This document shows, piece by piece, positions 21,261 to 33,077 of a stretch of 62,000 nt of DNA. The notes under the pieces are model-generated. The model saw only the letters and a list, made by a program, of their open reading frames with translations. It did no database searches and was not told the DNA's origin. The stretch is from Gnetum montanum (taxonomy: Eukaryota > Streptophyta > Gnetopsida > Gnetales > Gnetaceae). The stretch's first letter is position 1. Each line of letters opens with the position of its first letter. Where the stretch lies: assembly GCA_015680685.1 (NCBI GenBank), contig MNCI01000958.1, positions 251,330 through 313,329 of the forward strand, in the 5' to 3' direction. The translations under genes were made by a program, and so were the position numbers.

Positions 21261-21675
21261 CTTACTACATGTCTTTAATTGAAGATCTTATGTTATCGTG
21301 TGATTGTGCCCAAAAATTATAATGATGGGTCCTATAACATAGGTGGGTTTCATTGTTAATCTCCCTATATACTTAAGGTCATATGATTTTTGGCACAATT
21401 TTTCTAAGTGTTAGTATCAATTACCCTAATTGATGTCCTTTGGGCGATGAAAAATTTCAAAAAAGTTAGGCACTTTTCGGCAAATGTCCCTCCCCCACGA
21501 CTAAACTGAACACTCTAGGTTCAAACAGGTTCAAATGGAATTAAAATCAAAGCACCAGCGCGTGAAATATGAGTGAAAAAGCAAGGGTCACGCAATCGCA
21601 AGTCGCAGAGAAAAAATTTAAAAATTCCCCCCGCGTAAATGGCCAAATGATGCTAAGTGTTGCGGTGGGGGTTCC

Positions 21676-21735
21676 TATTTATAGGTAAATAGGACGCGAT
21701 ATCGCGTACGGTACATCGCGTATGTGATATCTCGT
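21676..21735 (-). promoter_or_regulatory. GY6 internal promoter for the extra ORF
   Basis: TATAAATA on minus (opposite 21676-21683), about 416 bases upstream of the intron donor. Just above it are GATATC palindromes: perfect ACGCGATATCGCGT (21694-21707) and a mutated second block (ACATCGCGTATGTGATATCTCGTC, 21712-21735, partly given). These are the motifs of the GY6 LTR U3, although this is 3.5 kb from either LTR. No TG...CA ends surround it, so it is not a nested LTR. Confidence 0.65.
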
Positions 21736-21739
21736 CCCA

Positions 21740-22946
21740 ACTAAGGTGAGACACATGCAAAAGATCGAATTTTTAATGATTTTCTTGAAATTAATGGTGT
21801 AAAATGAGGACATGGACAAGGATTAATATATGCATGGGTAATTACATGAACTCGAGAGGCACTTTAAATGATAATGATGTGAATTTAACAATTAAAAATT
21901 TGGCAATTATGAAGAAAAGGGAATGTAATGGTACATTGGAACGTTAAAGTTTTGAGGGTTAATAAATGGGAAAGAAACTTATGAAAATTAAGCTAAGGGT
22001 AAGAAATTGTGTGTTCTAGCTAGAGAATTAATGAAGATTACAATAAAATTACACAAGTGGGTTATCCCCAAAGCAGGTTTCAACCTATTATGCCCTTGTG
22101 TAATCACACTTAAAGTGTCCGTGGGCACTAGAAGGGTTAAATGTAATCTGCACTAATTCCACAAAACACACACAAATAAATATCACTGGAATGAGATGAA
22201 AATTTTATGTTACATGGGTCATGAACTACAATTACGGGGACAGTGAGATGAGACGAAGTATAGAAAAGGATTGTGGAGATTGGGACATGAGCTAACTAAC
22301 CCAGGGCACAATGAATCCTGCGTGAAAAGCATGATTAGTGTGTCATTAACCCATCGTTCCACGATCAAGACCAAGTCCATCCTTCTATCAGTGACATCGC
22401 ATTGCTTCATCCCATGGTGAACAACTATGAGAGTACCATAACAACAAGGCGTATGATCACTTGGCGTTTAGTACAAGGGAGGAGTGATTTTTGTTTTATG
22501 GCACTGCTTTTTCTTTTCTTTTCTTTTCTTTTTCACTTTACTGAATCTAGAGAAGCCGCCAACCATCAGGCATGGGTGCATGTCTTTCCAGTGGAACCCC
22601 CTAGAACAGCGTTTGATTTTTGAGTGCCCTTTTGATTACTCTTACTCCCATTTTTCATTAGATCTACAAGGATCTTAGTACAACCACATTAAATTATTAT
22701 AACTCCCACAAATGTCACCAAAGAAAATCCGCAAGTCCCCTTGATGTCACACCCTAATCATTTCCTCTTGGTCCATCCTTCTTCTCTTTAGGTACAATAA
22801 CACAAAATTAATTTTAAGTTTAAAAATTTCAAGAATATCACTGTACCCATGAACAGAACCTCTTTATTTATAGAGTGGATGAGTGGATGTAGTGGGCTCA
22901 CTGTTTCAAATAATTGATCACTCATGACTTAATAACATAAAACACA
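21740..22946 (-). mobile_element. GY6 3' spacer upstream of the internal promoter
   Basis: Non-coding region that lines up in pieces with the GY4 (29764-30800) and GY7 (53640-56600) spacers: TGCCCTTGTGTAA with AAGTGGGTTATCCCC near 22055-22110, and GTCCCCTTGATGTCACACCC at 22735. A second TATTTATA near 22865 has no palindrome. Ends at the assembly gap. Confidence 0.6.
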
Positions 22947-23022
22947 NNNNNNNNNNNNNNNNNNNNNNNNNNNNNNNNNNNNNNNNNNNNNNNNNNNNNN
23001 NNNNNNNNNNNNNNNNNNNNNN
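22947..23022. other. Assembly gap of 76 Ns
   Basis: Undetermined bases. The join between the spacer and the Gag fragment is therefore not proven; true content could be longer than 76 bases. Confidence 1.
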
Positions 23023-23029
23023 GGGTTCA

Positions 23030-23690
23030 TACACTTGATTATAATAAGCATAGTGGGGCACTTTATACGATGTAGTTCCCGGATAACGAGTTGACCCACT
23101 ATGATGTTTAGAACTGTTAGATGGTATGCAAGGATTGGGCTGATGCCTCCCATGGTTGTGTTCATTGGGCTATATGGTTGTTGGAGTGTTTGATGGTGGC
23201 TCTGATGAAGTTACATGAGGCGTTGGGTTCGAAGGTAAGGGTGCACCACATTGTTGGACTTATGCTAAGTCGGAAGGTGCAGTGGCCTCAGAATTGTGTT
23301 GTCCCTTCCTACGGTCGTGTTTAAAGAAAAGACACCTATGATGTTGAGGAGGCTTTTCACTGCTGTTAGTAGCAACAACACAAGTGTTGTTCATGGGTTG
23401 CGGTGGTACAAACACCTTAGGAACAATTGGTGGCATTGTGGAAGGAGGGAAAGGATGAGAACGTTGAAAGTTAGGAGGAATATAAGGTGCATAAGGTGGT
23501 GGTTGTGTTGGAGGTATGGGCTGATAGTATTGTGGAGAATGGTGTTGTGGTAAGATGAAGTGTGGCGGTCTAGTTAAAGAAACAGGAGGTTGAACATGAT
23601 AAGCATTTGGATTCGGAAAATATGAAGGGTGTCTCTAGTCTAAGGGTGGATTCCCCCATGACTGGGATTGTTGCCACTGTGGTCTAACAC
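23030..23690 (-). pseudogene. GY6 Gag C-terminal Pro/Gln-rich fragment
   Basis: On minus it reads PQWQQSQSWGNPPL, then PPVSLTRPPHFILPQHHSPQ and PIPPTQPPPYAPYIPP-type sequence, equal in kind to the Gag tail of GY5 (27180-27600) and GY2. It matches no other pol part. It stops abruptly at about 23690, next to an LTR that has lost its inner 65 bases, so a deletion joined the two. Confidence 0.65.
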
Positions 23691-23703
23691 AGTATCTCTG
23701 TAT

Positions 23704-24627
23704 GAACTCCACAGATGCACTAGTTGTGGCACCTAGATAGTTAGCCTTAGGTCGTAGTTCGCTGTCGTCCCACCTAGACTCGTATTGCATATGTCACGTA
23801 TGGTTTAGTCTAGAGGAGGTGTATGATGTGTTCCTAATTCTAACACTACTCCTGAAGGTAGTGGAAAATAATATTAACTAATCTTAGCTAAGAGGAAAAG
23901 GGTAAGAAAATCTAATCTAGCCTAAGTGCGACAAGCAACCGATTCCTTGATCAACCGTACACATCTTGGGCTTCGTGCAAGACTACCACTGGGACTACCA
24001 AGCGTAGCTCCTAGGTACGCCACTGGGATTACCAAGCGTAGATCCCAAACACGCCACTGGGTTACCAAGCATAGATCCTGGATACGCCACTAGGCTACCA
24101 AGCAGTCACACTTAAATGCTCGTAATCAAGTCGTACTCATTCCGCTTTTAGGAGTTTAAGGGTGAGAGACTAATCGCGATGAGTAACCGATTCCTTGACT
24201 AGCCGTACACATCCGTAGATGCTCGTAATCAAGTCGTACTCACACCATGCTATGAAAGCAATAAATAACCTTAAATAAATAAACAAATAAATAAACTAAG
24301 TGAATGCTGCAATGATGAAGTAATCTCAATCTTTATTGCTGGTCATGTGCGTGTCCAAGTACGGCACACTCGAATAAAGACACCGTACAATTACATTCAC
24401 CACACTGTGAGCAGACACGCGAAAAAATCTAACTCTAGAGGGATCAAACTACTAGAGCTTCACTACTCTAAAACTGGGATTCCGAACAAGGGAGAGCCAC
24501 GTCTTATTTATAGATATGGCGGCAGACTACGATATCGCGTACGCGATATTGCAAGGAAGATACAATATCGTGTATGTGATATCGTGGGGGATGCGATATC
24601 GCAGCCTATGCGAATCGCGTCTCATCA
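23704..24627 (-). mobile_element. GY6 5' LTR, inner end deleted
   Basis: 924 bases starting at GAACTCC, which is position 66 of the GY6 3' LTR, and ending CTCATCA. U3 palindromes at 24530-24605, TATAAATA opposite 24506-24513. The missing 65 bases and PBS mean this copy cannot prime reverse transcription. Confidence 0.85.
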
Positions 24628-24632
24628 ATTAG

Positions 24633-25077
24633 TCAATTAATCTTTCTCAATCCTCAACACTCCTAGTTAAGTGCATTCAGTACGACTGCTTCCCGCACGT
24701 GCGTTACGCTTGGTAATCCCAGTAACGAATAGCGTTTGGTAATCCCATAAGGTTGCATTGGTTCAGGGTGTGAACGGCAAGTGGGAACGAATACTGATGC
24801 TAGGCATTAGAACTTAATTAGTTAAAGTTAGTTACTTAGTCTCTTCACCCTTTGCCTCATTAGCATAGGCGATAAAACATAAAAGACATAAAAATCACAT
24901 ACCTCAGACTTGCTTAACCATACAACCGTGAAAAATACAAGTCTGGGAAGACAACGAATGATTAACCTTAAGTGTTCCATAAGGCGTGTAGGCACTTAGT
25001 CTACGAAGTTCGACCGGATTGCATGTGTAATGCTTGTATTCGTATGGTTGAGTGTAGGGGTACCTCGCCACTCATCA
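24633..25077 (+). mobile_element. GY5 5' LTR, right part (R-U5)
   Basis: Continues the LTR cut at 17273: TTAATCTTTCTCAA..., GGTAATCCCAGTAACGAA, ending GCCACTCATCA. With 16893-17273 it makes an LTR of 826 bases, against 804 for the 3' LTR. Confidence 0.95.
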
Positions 25078-25078
25078 T

Positions 25079-25096
25079 TGGCGCTATTGCTGGGGA
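25079..25096 (+). promoter_or_regulatory. GY5 primer binding site
   Basis: TGGCGCTATTGCTGGGGA, two bases after... the LTR end at 25077 (one intervening T). tRNA-Asp type with three changes. Confidence 0.85.
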
Positions 25097-25222
25097 CTAA
25101 GTTGTTTGTGTGCTAAGTAGAACATAGAAAATCATCCACATCATTGGGAAGCTTAAACGAACCCTTAGGGTTAATCAAAAGAAAATTCAAACAATGGTCA
25201 ATAGCACACCGACAAAATAACA

Positions 25223-27736
25223 ATGTCTTCTTCTTCTCATAAAAGCACTTCACCACCTAGGGATCACACAAGAGACAATCAACGGTCTAACACACATAAC
25301 CCAAAACTGCCAATTCCTCAACAGTATCGGGTGGTATATACTCATCACAATGAGTATATACCCGATTTTACCTTTATCCTCCATCAGGATGAACAACTGC
25401 ATTGGTGAGACCTGCAAGGTAACATAGTGTTACCCCCAGATCGAGCAGTCCCTAACATGCTCCTTCATGCTCTTGCACAGATAGGCATGACAGAATTATA
25501 CGCTGAATATGTTGTAGAAGATTATGACATAATGGATTACCACCCCACAGCAGTGCAACGTCTAAGGGACTTGTGAAAGGAGAGTTATCATACATCATTA
25601 AAGGGCAAAGGACCCCGCAACGCTTCGCCTATCATAAGAGAAGTTAAGGGTGGTGAACCCATCTCAATAGATTCTCCACAAAATGATGTTCCTCCTCCTA
25701 ATGAGAGTGAGGAGGTGGTGTATCAGAACCTTCACTCCATGATACACAACCCTGGTTCTGATGCCCACGAACACCAAGTGTTCAATGAGGGAACATAAAC
25801 AAATGATAAGGATGGACAGTCTGATCATCATCACGATCGAGGCCATAGCCATCGAAGAGAAGGCAGGAAACATCGTCATGGCGATGGTTCTCCTTCTTCT
25901 TCCCCTTCATCACATCATTCACCCTCTCCTTCCACATTAGGACGTAGTCACAAAGAGCACAACCATGAGGATAAGGGTAAGGATAAGCAAAATGAGAACC
26001 CTTGACGAAAGAGTCGAGAGCGAGGATGAGGGCATTCTAGAGAGTCAAGGCATGAAACAAGGGAAAGTAGGGAACCACGTAGGCATCATAGACGTCATGA
26101 GAGAGATGATCATGATGAGCCCCTACTAGCAACCTAGAGTATGTTAGACATTACGGAGGCTATGAGAATACCTACAAGGCACCAAAAAGATAGTTGGATC
26201 AAGAGACTAGACATGAATAATATCCCATGATTTGAGTGGGGATACAATGCTGATCCACAGAATCACTTATAGGCATTCCACAATGCCTGTGCCTTGTAGA
26301 ATATTGAAAATAAGTGGCAAAAGTTAAAGTTGTTTCCTAGGACACTCATAAAAGAAGCAGAAAGTTGGTACCGGTCTTTAGAGCTGGAAACCATTAGGAG
26401 GTGGAGTACAATGCTAGAATTGTTTAACGATAAATACCAAACGTACTCCAGAGTGTCCAACTTGCGTAAGTAGATCCAAGGATGGAAGCAGGGTAATCAT
26501 GAGCCCTTGGATGTTGCCATGGGCTGATATTACGCATTGCTACATCATTGTCCAAGTCATGGTTACACACAATGGGATCAACTCCGCCATCTCATAGGTG
26601 GGCTAAGACATGAAACCAGGAGAACGCTTGGAACATATGCCCAAGGGAGATTATCAAAACTTAGGTCCCACGAAATTCATAGATTATTGGAGCAAGTAGC
26701 TAAAGAAGAAGGGGAGCTATGGAAAAGAGAAAGCGCGGAAGAGTACAATCACGATCCTTCCCTCCGAAAGAGGGGAGTGAGATTCTGCGAGGAGGAGGAT
26801 GAGTCACCACTCGAAGAGTTAGTGAATAGAAAAACCTTGCCACTTTAGAAATTAACAATAGAAGTGTCAACTAAGGTAGATGAAATATGGAGCTCCTTAG
26901 ATAGTGAAATTAAAACTATCCTAAAAATCGTAGAGGAGTCTAAGGAACAAAGTAGTGACCATGATAAGAAAAAGCGGAGAGATTCAGACCATGCACGTAA
27001 CAAGGGTAAGGGAAAAATGACTATCGTTGATGAAGTTGTGGATTCGGATACAGATAATGATGATGGATGTGAGATCTGCCAATATGACCATCCTAAGTAA
27101 TGTTGCCCAATAATCTCACATTTGCAAGAGTCTGGGGTGTATGCACTCAACTCAAGACTTAACAAACAGCAAGCACCCCGAAGGTTACCTAATTCCCAAG
27201 GTAACCTGAGGTAGTTCCACCAACTGTTAACATATTATCCAAGTGGAACTCCGCCACAACCTATTGGGCAACACCAGCAGTGGCAATACCCATAGTCATG
27301 GGCAATGCCACCGCCTAGGCAACAATACCCTTACCGGCAACCAGACCCATATGGCTATTACGTGCAGTAGCCGGTTTCTCCAAGTGACTCTATGGGTGAC
27401 GCAACCCCACAACATCACTACCAAGTTTGAGAGTATTATAGGACTCCTTCTCCTCTGGGAGACACACCACATGCGTACCATCCTCCAAATCCATCCTCAC
27501 CTCTTACGCCAATAGTTCCACTACCACCCGCTCCAACGATGCAAGGGGAACTCCCCACTCAACCGCAGCAATGTAATGCTACGAGAGCCGTAAACCTTCA
27601 ACCCATTACTGGTTCTAACAACCATACAAAGAGAAGACCTTTCTTCATAACCAAGAGTCCAAACAAGCTCTCACAACCACAAGCGGTTGAGTATATGACC
27701 ACAAGCAATCGTATCATTAGTGTATATTTTGGTTGA
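25223..27736 (+). pseudogene. GY5 Gag polyprotein relic, the clearest Gag of the window
   Basis: ATG at 25223 (MSSSSHKSTSPPRDH...), then VVYTHHNEYIPDFTFILHQDE. A Ser/His/Arg/Asp-rich middle (25800-26100) is followed by the capsid-like domain (26200-26700): MNNIP, W-K-L, LIKEAESWYRSLELE, LFNDKYQTYSRVSNLRK, LIGGLRHETRRTLG, which is the retrotransposon Gag pattern. After a Lys/Glu stretch comes a zinc knuckle CEICQYDHPK-TAA-CC near 27068-27106, spacing CX2CX3HX4C as I recall for Athila/Tat Gags, then a Pro/Gln tail ending at 27736. About 16 stops in an otherwise continuous frame. Confidence 0.8.
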
Positions 27737-28185
27737 TGCATTGTTTTCTTTTTGGTAAATTCTTGTGGATAAGACTTTAACTCTTGTTCTAAATGACATT
27801 CCCAGAGCCTATGGACTCTTCGAATGTGGGTTTGTCAGGGCATTAAGGGCATGAACCTGCTTTGGGGAGGATCCACTGGCATTCCTATTTGCCACACCAA
27901 TTAAATTCTTTCCCTTAACATTTTTGCAATCCATACTATTTTGTTCATTTCCATCTTGACATCTATTTCATTGATGTTATAGTTGTCTCTTTTTCTCCAT
28001 CTTTCTTGTTCTTTTTCTTTCTCCATTCTATCGCTACCTGAGGTTCACTCTTAGTCATGGGGGTCCTGATCCAATGTTTTCAATTTTCTCCTAACCCCTA
28101 CACCTTTGATAGTCACCACTATTATATCTCTAGACCCGTATTAACCATACCACAACTCAGCCAATGGACTTTTCACCGAAGCAAG
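27737..28185 (+). mobile_element. GY5 3' spacer, pol and internal promoter deleted
   Basis: Begins after the Gag stop. 27830-27900 (GGGCATTAAGGGCATGAACC, TGGGGAGGATCCACTGGCA) matches GY7 near 56290-56330. About 400 bases that hold the internal promoter in GY7 are absent: the distance from this block to the intron is about 340 here and 750 in GY7. No TATA with palindrome found. Confidence 0.65.
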
Positions 28186-28246
28186 GTATCAACTGCATTG
28201 TGATTCATTTACCCTTGCTAATATAAAGACTGTGTTGTGTGTGCAG
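28186..28246 (+). other. GY5 small intron before the extra-ORF remnant
   Basis: CAAG|GTATCAACTG donor, branch-like TTGCTAAT (CTAAT at 28218-28222), acceptor TGTGTGTGCAG|ATG. 61 bases. Splice signals intact although the gene behind it is gone. Confidence 0.7.
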
Positions 28247-28619
28247 ATGGCAATCATACAACAACGTATTGGATCTAGAGGGAACATTTGGAATGGATTA
28301 GTGCTAAAGCAGCTATGCAAGAAACGAGATGGATGGCGCACTTACGGATAGACAACGAAAGGCATACTCTTGGTGTTGGCAGTGGCAGACTTCTTCTCTC
28401 TTCTCTCTTCTCTCTCAGCTGCCAAATACAGCTTGATGTCAAATGTATAAGGTGTTCACTCTTGTTGTTGTCGTGAACACCAGTTTTTTCATGTTTTGTA
28501 ATGATGATCCATTCACATGTCATCCCATTCACCATTAGTTCCATTCAAGTTAATAATCCCATACCTTCCCAATATTTTGTAAGGAACTCAAGGATGAGTT
28601 TTTATTCAGTCATGGGGTA
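28247..28619 (+). pseudogene. GY5 extra-ORF remnant, 3' UTR and polypurine tract
   Basis: ATGGCAATCATACAACAACG starts a short frame (MAIIQQRIGSRG...) without the globular or coiled-coil parts, so nearly the whole ORF is deleted. The tail (28440-28608) matches the GY7 3' UTR: GTTCACTC...GTGAACACC hairpin, CAATAATCCCATAC-type phrase, AGGAACTCAAGGATGAGTTTT, then PPT GTCATGGGGTA (28609-28619). Confidence 0.65.
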
Positions 28620-29423
28620 TGATGGGACGTAATATCGCATGGGCCGCGATATCACGTCTTCCCCTGCGATATCATGTATGCAATACCATAGCACACCGCA
28701 AAATCTATAAATAAGAGGCAGCTCTCCCTTATTTCTCCATCTAGATGTAGACCTTAGCCAAACTCTTGTAGTTTTTCCATTCCAGAGTTAGAGTAATTTT
28801 CATGTGCCCGCAGTAGGAGTCCCAAAGTGAACGGATCTTTATTCGAGCAAATATTGTACCTGACCACAAGTTTGTGTACGGAAATAAAGACAAAATTTTT
28901 GGATAAACCTTGCAGTGCATGGACTAAGCTAATTAGGACTTTAATTATTATTAATTTTTTAAATTCTTTATTAGTTAATTAATCTTTCTCAACCCTCAAC
29001 ACTCCTAGTTAAGTGCATTCAGTACAACCGCTTCGAGCACGTGCGTTACGCTTGGTAATCCCAGTAACGAATAACGTTTGGTAATCCCAAAAGGTTGCAT
29101 TGGTTTAGGGTGTGAACGGCAAGTGGGAATGGATACTAATGCTAGGCATTAGAACTTAGTTAGTTAAAGTTAGTTACTTAGTCTCTTCACCCTTTCCCTC
29201 ATTAGCATAGGCGATAAAACATAAAAGACATAAAAATCACATACCTCAGACTTGCTTAACCATACAACCATGACAAATATAAGTAAGTCTAGGAAGACAA
29301 CGAATGATTAACCTTAAGTGTTCCATAAGGCGTGTAGGCACTTAGTCTGTGGAGTTCAACCAGACCGCACATGTAACGCTCATATTCGTATGGTTGAGTG
29401 TAGGGGTACCTCGCCACTCATCA
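28620..29423 (+). mobile_element. GY5 3' LTR
   Basis: 804 bases, TGATGGG...CTCATCA, U3 palindromes partly decayed (28630-28690), TATAAATA near 28707-28714, AATAAAGAC at 28882. Followed by AGTGT, the second half of the GY5 target duplication. Confidence 0.9.
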
Positions 29424-29718
29424 AGTGTGTTGGAAGTGTTTAACTTTAATTACTTAGTATTTTAATATTATTGATTCATTAAATCCATGGAGGAGTTAGA
29501 AAATTTTCAAAAAATTTAGTCATTGAAAACCTAAGTTTTTGAAAAATCCATTAAATCCACTTAGGTTTTCAATCCTGTAGCTTTCAGAGGTACACTTCAA
29601 AAAATTTAGTCATTGAAAACCTAAGTCATTAAATCCATGGAGGTATTGAGCTTTGAAAAATTGCAAAAACCCCCCTTAAGCTTGAAGAAAATGGTAAAAA
29701 TTTCCTAAGTGGTAGGTG

Positions 29719-29763
29719 CTATATATAGAATTTTTCCCATGTGTCGACTAGGCCTCATCAATG
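29719..29763 (-). promoter_or_regulatory. GY4 internal promoter for the extra ORF
   Basis: CTATATATAG (29719-29728) as TATA box, read on minus. 15 bases above it is GTCGACTAGGCCTCATCAAT(G) at 29743-29763, which equals the motif in the GY4 LTR U3 (13620-13640, GTCGACGAGGCTTCATCAAT(G)) at 19 of 21 positions. Removing GY5, the TATA lies about 389 bases before the intron donor, as in GY6 and GY7. Confidence 0.65.
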
Positions 29764-30814
29764 GCGTTATTGACCATAGTTTGACTAAGTCAAAATTTAA
29801 AAAATACAAGAAGTTTTTGAGCAAAATTAAAATCAAATGGAAGCCCAAGAAGCCAAGAACATAATGAGATGCATGAAGAGGGCTTGATATTTCATAAAAG
29901 ATGGAGATTAATTGGAGAAATTCCTTAAGTAGCACACAGTTGGATGTAACCGATGGGGAATGCAAAAGATCTTATTACCAAAATCTCTAAAGATAAGAGA
30001 CTTAACTACCCCAACCAAGAGACATGCAAGTGGGTCCCTCCCATAGTAGGCTCATGCCCTTTTTTGCCCTTGCATAACCTCAACTAAGGAGTCCATGGGT
30101 GCCATAGTTGATTAATGGTTATGAAAAGTTAAGGACTGAATCCAAAAGAATCCATCTTAGAATTTTAACACATCAAACTAAGACATTAAGCAAAACATGA
30201 AAATCAACAATGAGATGAGTTATGGAAAGCATTGATGAATGAGAGAGGAAGTGGAATGGAATTCCCAATTGTGGTCATATGAAGTCTTTTATGGATTCTA
30301 TGGTTAAATGACCCAATAAATTCCATCCTTAGTCCAAACCAAAACCAACCACTTTCAATGACTTCATGTCATCACTCTAGGATAATCCATCCCCTCGAGA
30401 CACAAGAATGCTCCCATAGACAACCACCATTCCTTATTTGAGGAGAAAAGGAATGCATGAAGTGAGAAAGGGCCTTAGTTAAAGGGGACCTTCAAACATG
30501 GTTAACATGTCTTTCTAGTCCCATAACCAATGCTTGTAGCTCATTATTTTGTCTAAGGGATGTTCTTTGAATTCTCATCATGTATTTTTTTAAATATGTT
30601 TTTATGGGTTTTTGGATAGGAACCACACCATGCAAAGACTTATTCAACTTCCAGTTATTAATTGACATGGAATGATAAGAAATACATGAAAACACTCATG
30701 CACTCGAGTGAGTAGAGAGACATAAAGAGTACCAGATCCCCTTGAAGTCATACCTTGTTTAAACCTTTGAATCTTTTCCAAATATTCCCCTTGAAGTCAC
30801 ACCACTATACTTGG
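29764..30814 (-). mobile_element. GY4 3' spacer between the pol deletion and internal promoter
   Basis: Non-coding, collinear on minus with GY7 53640-56600: TATGACTTCAAGGGGATC (two copies of CCCCTTGAAGTCAYACC at 30738 and 30787), GTCTTTGCATGGTGTGGTTC near 30625, GTTGTCTATGGGAGCATTC near 30410, AAGGGCATGAGCCTACTATGG near 30050 (in part). It lacks the 1.9-kb DNA transposon that GY7 has at the same place. Confidence 0.7.
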
Positions 30815-31330
30815 GAAAGATATTTGATGCCCATTTCCACATCAATAATGCTCAACCAAGCCCTTTCCATAATGATTAGGAAGTCCCCTTTGCAATTGTT
30901 AACTTTGATCACCAAGATACAATTACCCATAGACAGTTATCACAATGTCCTCCACTAATCCCAAGGGAACAACGATGGACTGATCTACTAATTCTAAATG
31001 GATACTTCTCTTCTTGAGAGGAGGTAGGTTTCAAGCATTGTACATTTCATGGAAAATCATATTAACACCATAATCTAAATCTACAAGTAGATGAGAGAAC
31101 TTTTAGGATCAGCTCTTTTCCTGGGAAGGTTGTCAGCCTTGATCCAATTAAATACAGCATGAGTTAACATGATTGTGTGGATCTTGAGAGGCGTCTAGTT
31201 TGAAGGGCTCTTGAAAGGAATGGATGCAAAAGATGAGGGAGACACAAGACAACCAACTACATAAGTTGATGAGGGTTTTGTAGGGCTATTGGTTCGAAAG
31301 AATGATCTTTTACAAGATCTAGTTTTCAAA
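30815..31330 (-). pseudogene. GY4 protease relic
   Basis: On minus: MLTHAVFNWIKADNLPRK, PPLKKRSIHLELVDQSIVVP (in part) and PLGLVEDIVITVYG, the sequence around and after the aspartic protease active site; the active-site stretch itself is damaged near 31070. Ends where gag-pro homology jumps into the 3' spacer at about 30815, marking deletion of RT, RNase H and integrase. Confidence 0.65.
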
Positions 31331-32813
31331 CCACTCGACTTTGGAACCGATTGTAAGTTAACAGACCTACTAGCGTTATGTTGTTGTGGCTATGTAAGAA
31401 TTTTTCCCTACATGGATGGAGCACGTGGTAATTGGGTTGAAGATGGAAAAACATGTGCTGAAGGATGAGGAGAATGATAAGGATATGGGGATTTTTCTCT
31501 AGGAGATGGAGAATGAGTTCTATAGTACTCTGGAGGGTAGTAGTGATGCTGAAAAAAAGCATGACTAGAAGAGTCACACAGAGACATGGGTTGCTAAACA
31601 TAGTACCCATACAGATCTAGCTGCCTATAAGGGTATTACTGCCTTGAAGGTGGCATCCCCCACGATTGTGGATGCTACCACTGATGGTACTACTTGTATA
31701 GTTGTGGTGGAGCTCCACTTGGATAATAAGCTTATTATTACTAGTGGAACTACCTGAGGTTGACTTGAGGATAAGGCAATCTTCTAGGTGCTTACCTTTG
31801 TGCCAGTTGAGGATTCAAAGCATACACCCCAAATTCCTATAAGCATGACACAATAGGGCAACATTCTTTGGGATGTTCATATTGGCAAATGTCACACCCA
31901 TCATCATTATTTGATTCTAACTCCACAACCTCTTCTACTGCAGCAGCTTTGCCCTTACCCCTTTGGTAGGCATGTTCAGCTTCCTTCCTTCTTCTGTGCT
32001 CATAATCACTACCTTGCTCTTTAAATTCTTCTATAATTTTCAAAGCTATTTGAAATTTTTCATCCAAAGATTCCCACATTTTATCAACTTTAGCTAAAAT
32101 TTTAGACAAATTTTTGAATTGGCAATGTTTTTCGCTGCACCACTTCATCAAGTGGTGTCTCCCCCTCCCTGTCATAAAATTGGACCTCCCTTTTTTTGAT
32201 GGAATGGTCTCAGTTATACTCCTCAGCACTTACCTATTTCATCAATTCACCTTCTTCTTTTGCAACTTGCTTAATTAGCCTTTGAATCTGATGGGATCTT
32301 AGTTTTGACAGTCTCCCTTGGGTATAGACCCTAAGAGTTTTCCTTGTTTCTAATCAAAGCCCATCTATGGTATGGCAAAGCTACTCTCATTGAGAATAAC
32401 CATGGCTAGGACATCTGTGCAAAAGGGAATAATACCTACCCATAGCTACATCCAAGGGTTCATGTGTTCCTTGTCACCAACCTTGGATTTGTTTTCTCAA
32501 ATTGGACACTTTGAAGTACATCTAATATTTGTCATTGAACAACTCAAGCATTGTACTCCACCTGCAAATTGATCCTAGCTCCAAGAAGTAGTACCAACTT
32601 TTTGCTTCTTTTATAAGTGTCTTGGGAAACAACTTAAGTTTCTACCAATCATTTTCTATGTTCTGCAAAGCATAAGCATTGTGAAAGGCTTGAAAATGGG
32701 TATGTGGATTTGAGTTATATCCCCCCTCAAATCTAGGGATATTGTTCATATCCAACCTCTTGATTTTGCTATCTTTTATATGCTTGGTTGGAATTCTGAC
32801 TACCTCTACAATG
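31331..32813 (-). pseudogene. GY4 Gag, C-terminal two thirds
   Basis: Minus. Capsid-like region near 32250-32800, then an open stretch at 31837-32229 with ILAKVDKMWESLDEKF, a Lys/Glu/Arg-rich segment and the zinc knuckle CDICQYEHPKECC (about 31895-31855), then the Pro/Gln tail. The N-terminal part lies at 35796-36640, beyond the captured-gene insert. Confidence 0.75.
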
Positions 32814-33077
32814 TTAAACCCTAAATCGTTTTAGTTTTTAAATAAGTATTCTTTTCAAATTCATGCATTTTAATTGATTTTATTTTATATTTCATATTAT
32901 TAATTATTTGGTTAGTGTTTAATTAATATTTATTTTAGTTTGATTAATATGATATATTATTATATATATACACACACAAATATATATATTACATAAACTA
33001 TATAAACATTATAGTTTATATTTTATATAGACTATATATAAAGTATATAATTATTATATTTTAGATTTAAGAGCATC

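Larger units (their letters stand above)
17274..24627 (-). mobile_element. GY6, youngest nested element, with the best-preserved extra ORF
   Basis: 7354 bases on minus. From right: 5' LTR lacking its inner 65 bases and the PBS (23704-24627), a Gag C-terminal fragment (23030-23690), a 76-base assembly gap (22947-23022), 3' spacer (21740-22946), internal promoter (21676-21735), small intron (21207-21260), extra ORF (18400-21206), PPT and 3' LTR (17274-18245). Most of gag and all of pol are missing. Either a truly deleted element or partly a mis-assembly at the gap. Confidence 0.85.
16893..29423 (+). mobile_element. GY5, deleted gypsy element keeping gag and the 3' end
   Basis: Plus strand. 5' LTR is split by GY6 (16893-17273 and 24633-25077), then PBS, gag (25223-27736), a short 3' region with the small intron and first codons of the extra ORF (28186-28290), PPT (28609-28619) and 3' LTR (28620-29423). 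Protease, RT, RNase H, integrase, the internal promoter and most of the extra ORF are gone. Without GY6 it is about 5.2 kb. A structure like this moves only with help from a relative. Confidence 0.9.

Noticed and set aside
21660-21760. A nested solo LTR in GY6 because of GATATC palindromes and TATA box
   Set aside because: No TGATGAG or CTCATCA ends and no R-U5 sequence nearby. The arrangement recurs at the same distance from the extra ORF in GY4 and GY7, so an internal promoter fits better.
22402-22678. Small plus-strand ORFs in the GY6 spacer
   Set aside because: Not kept in the matching spacer of GY4 or GY7; T-rich composition explains the Phe/Leu-rich translation.
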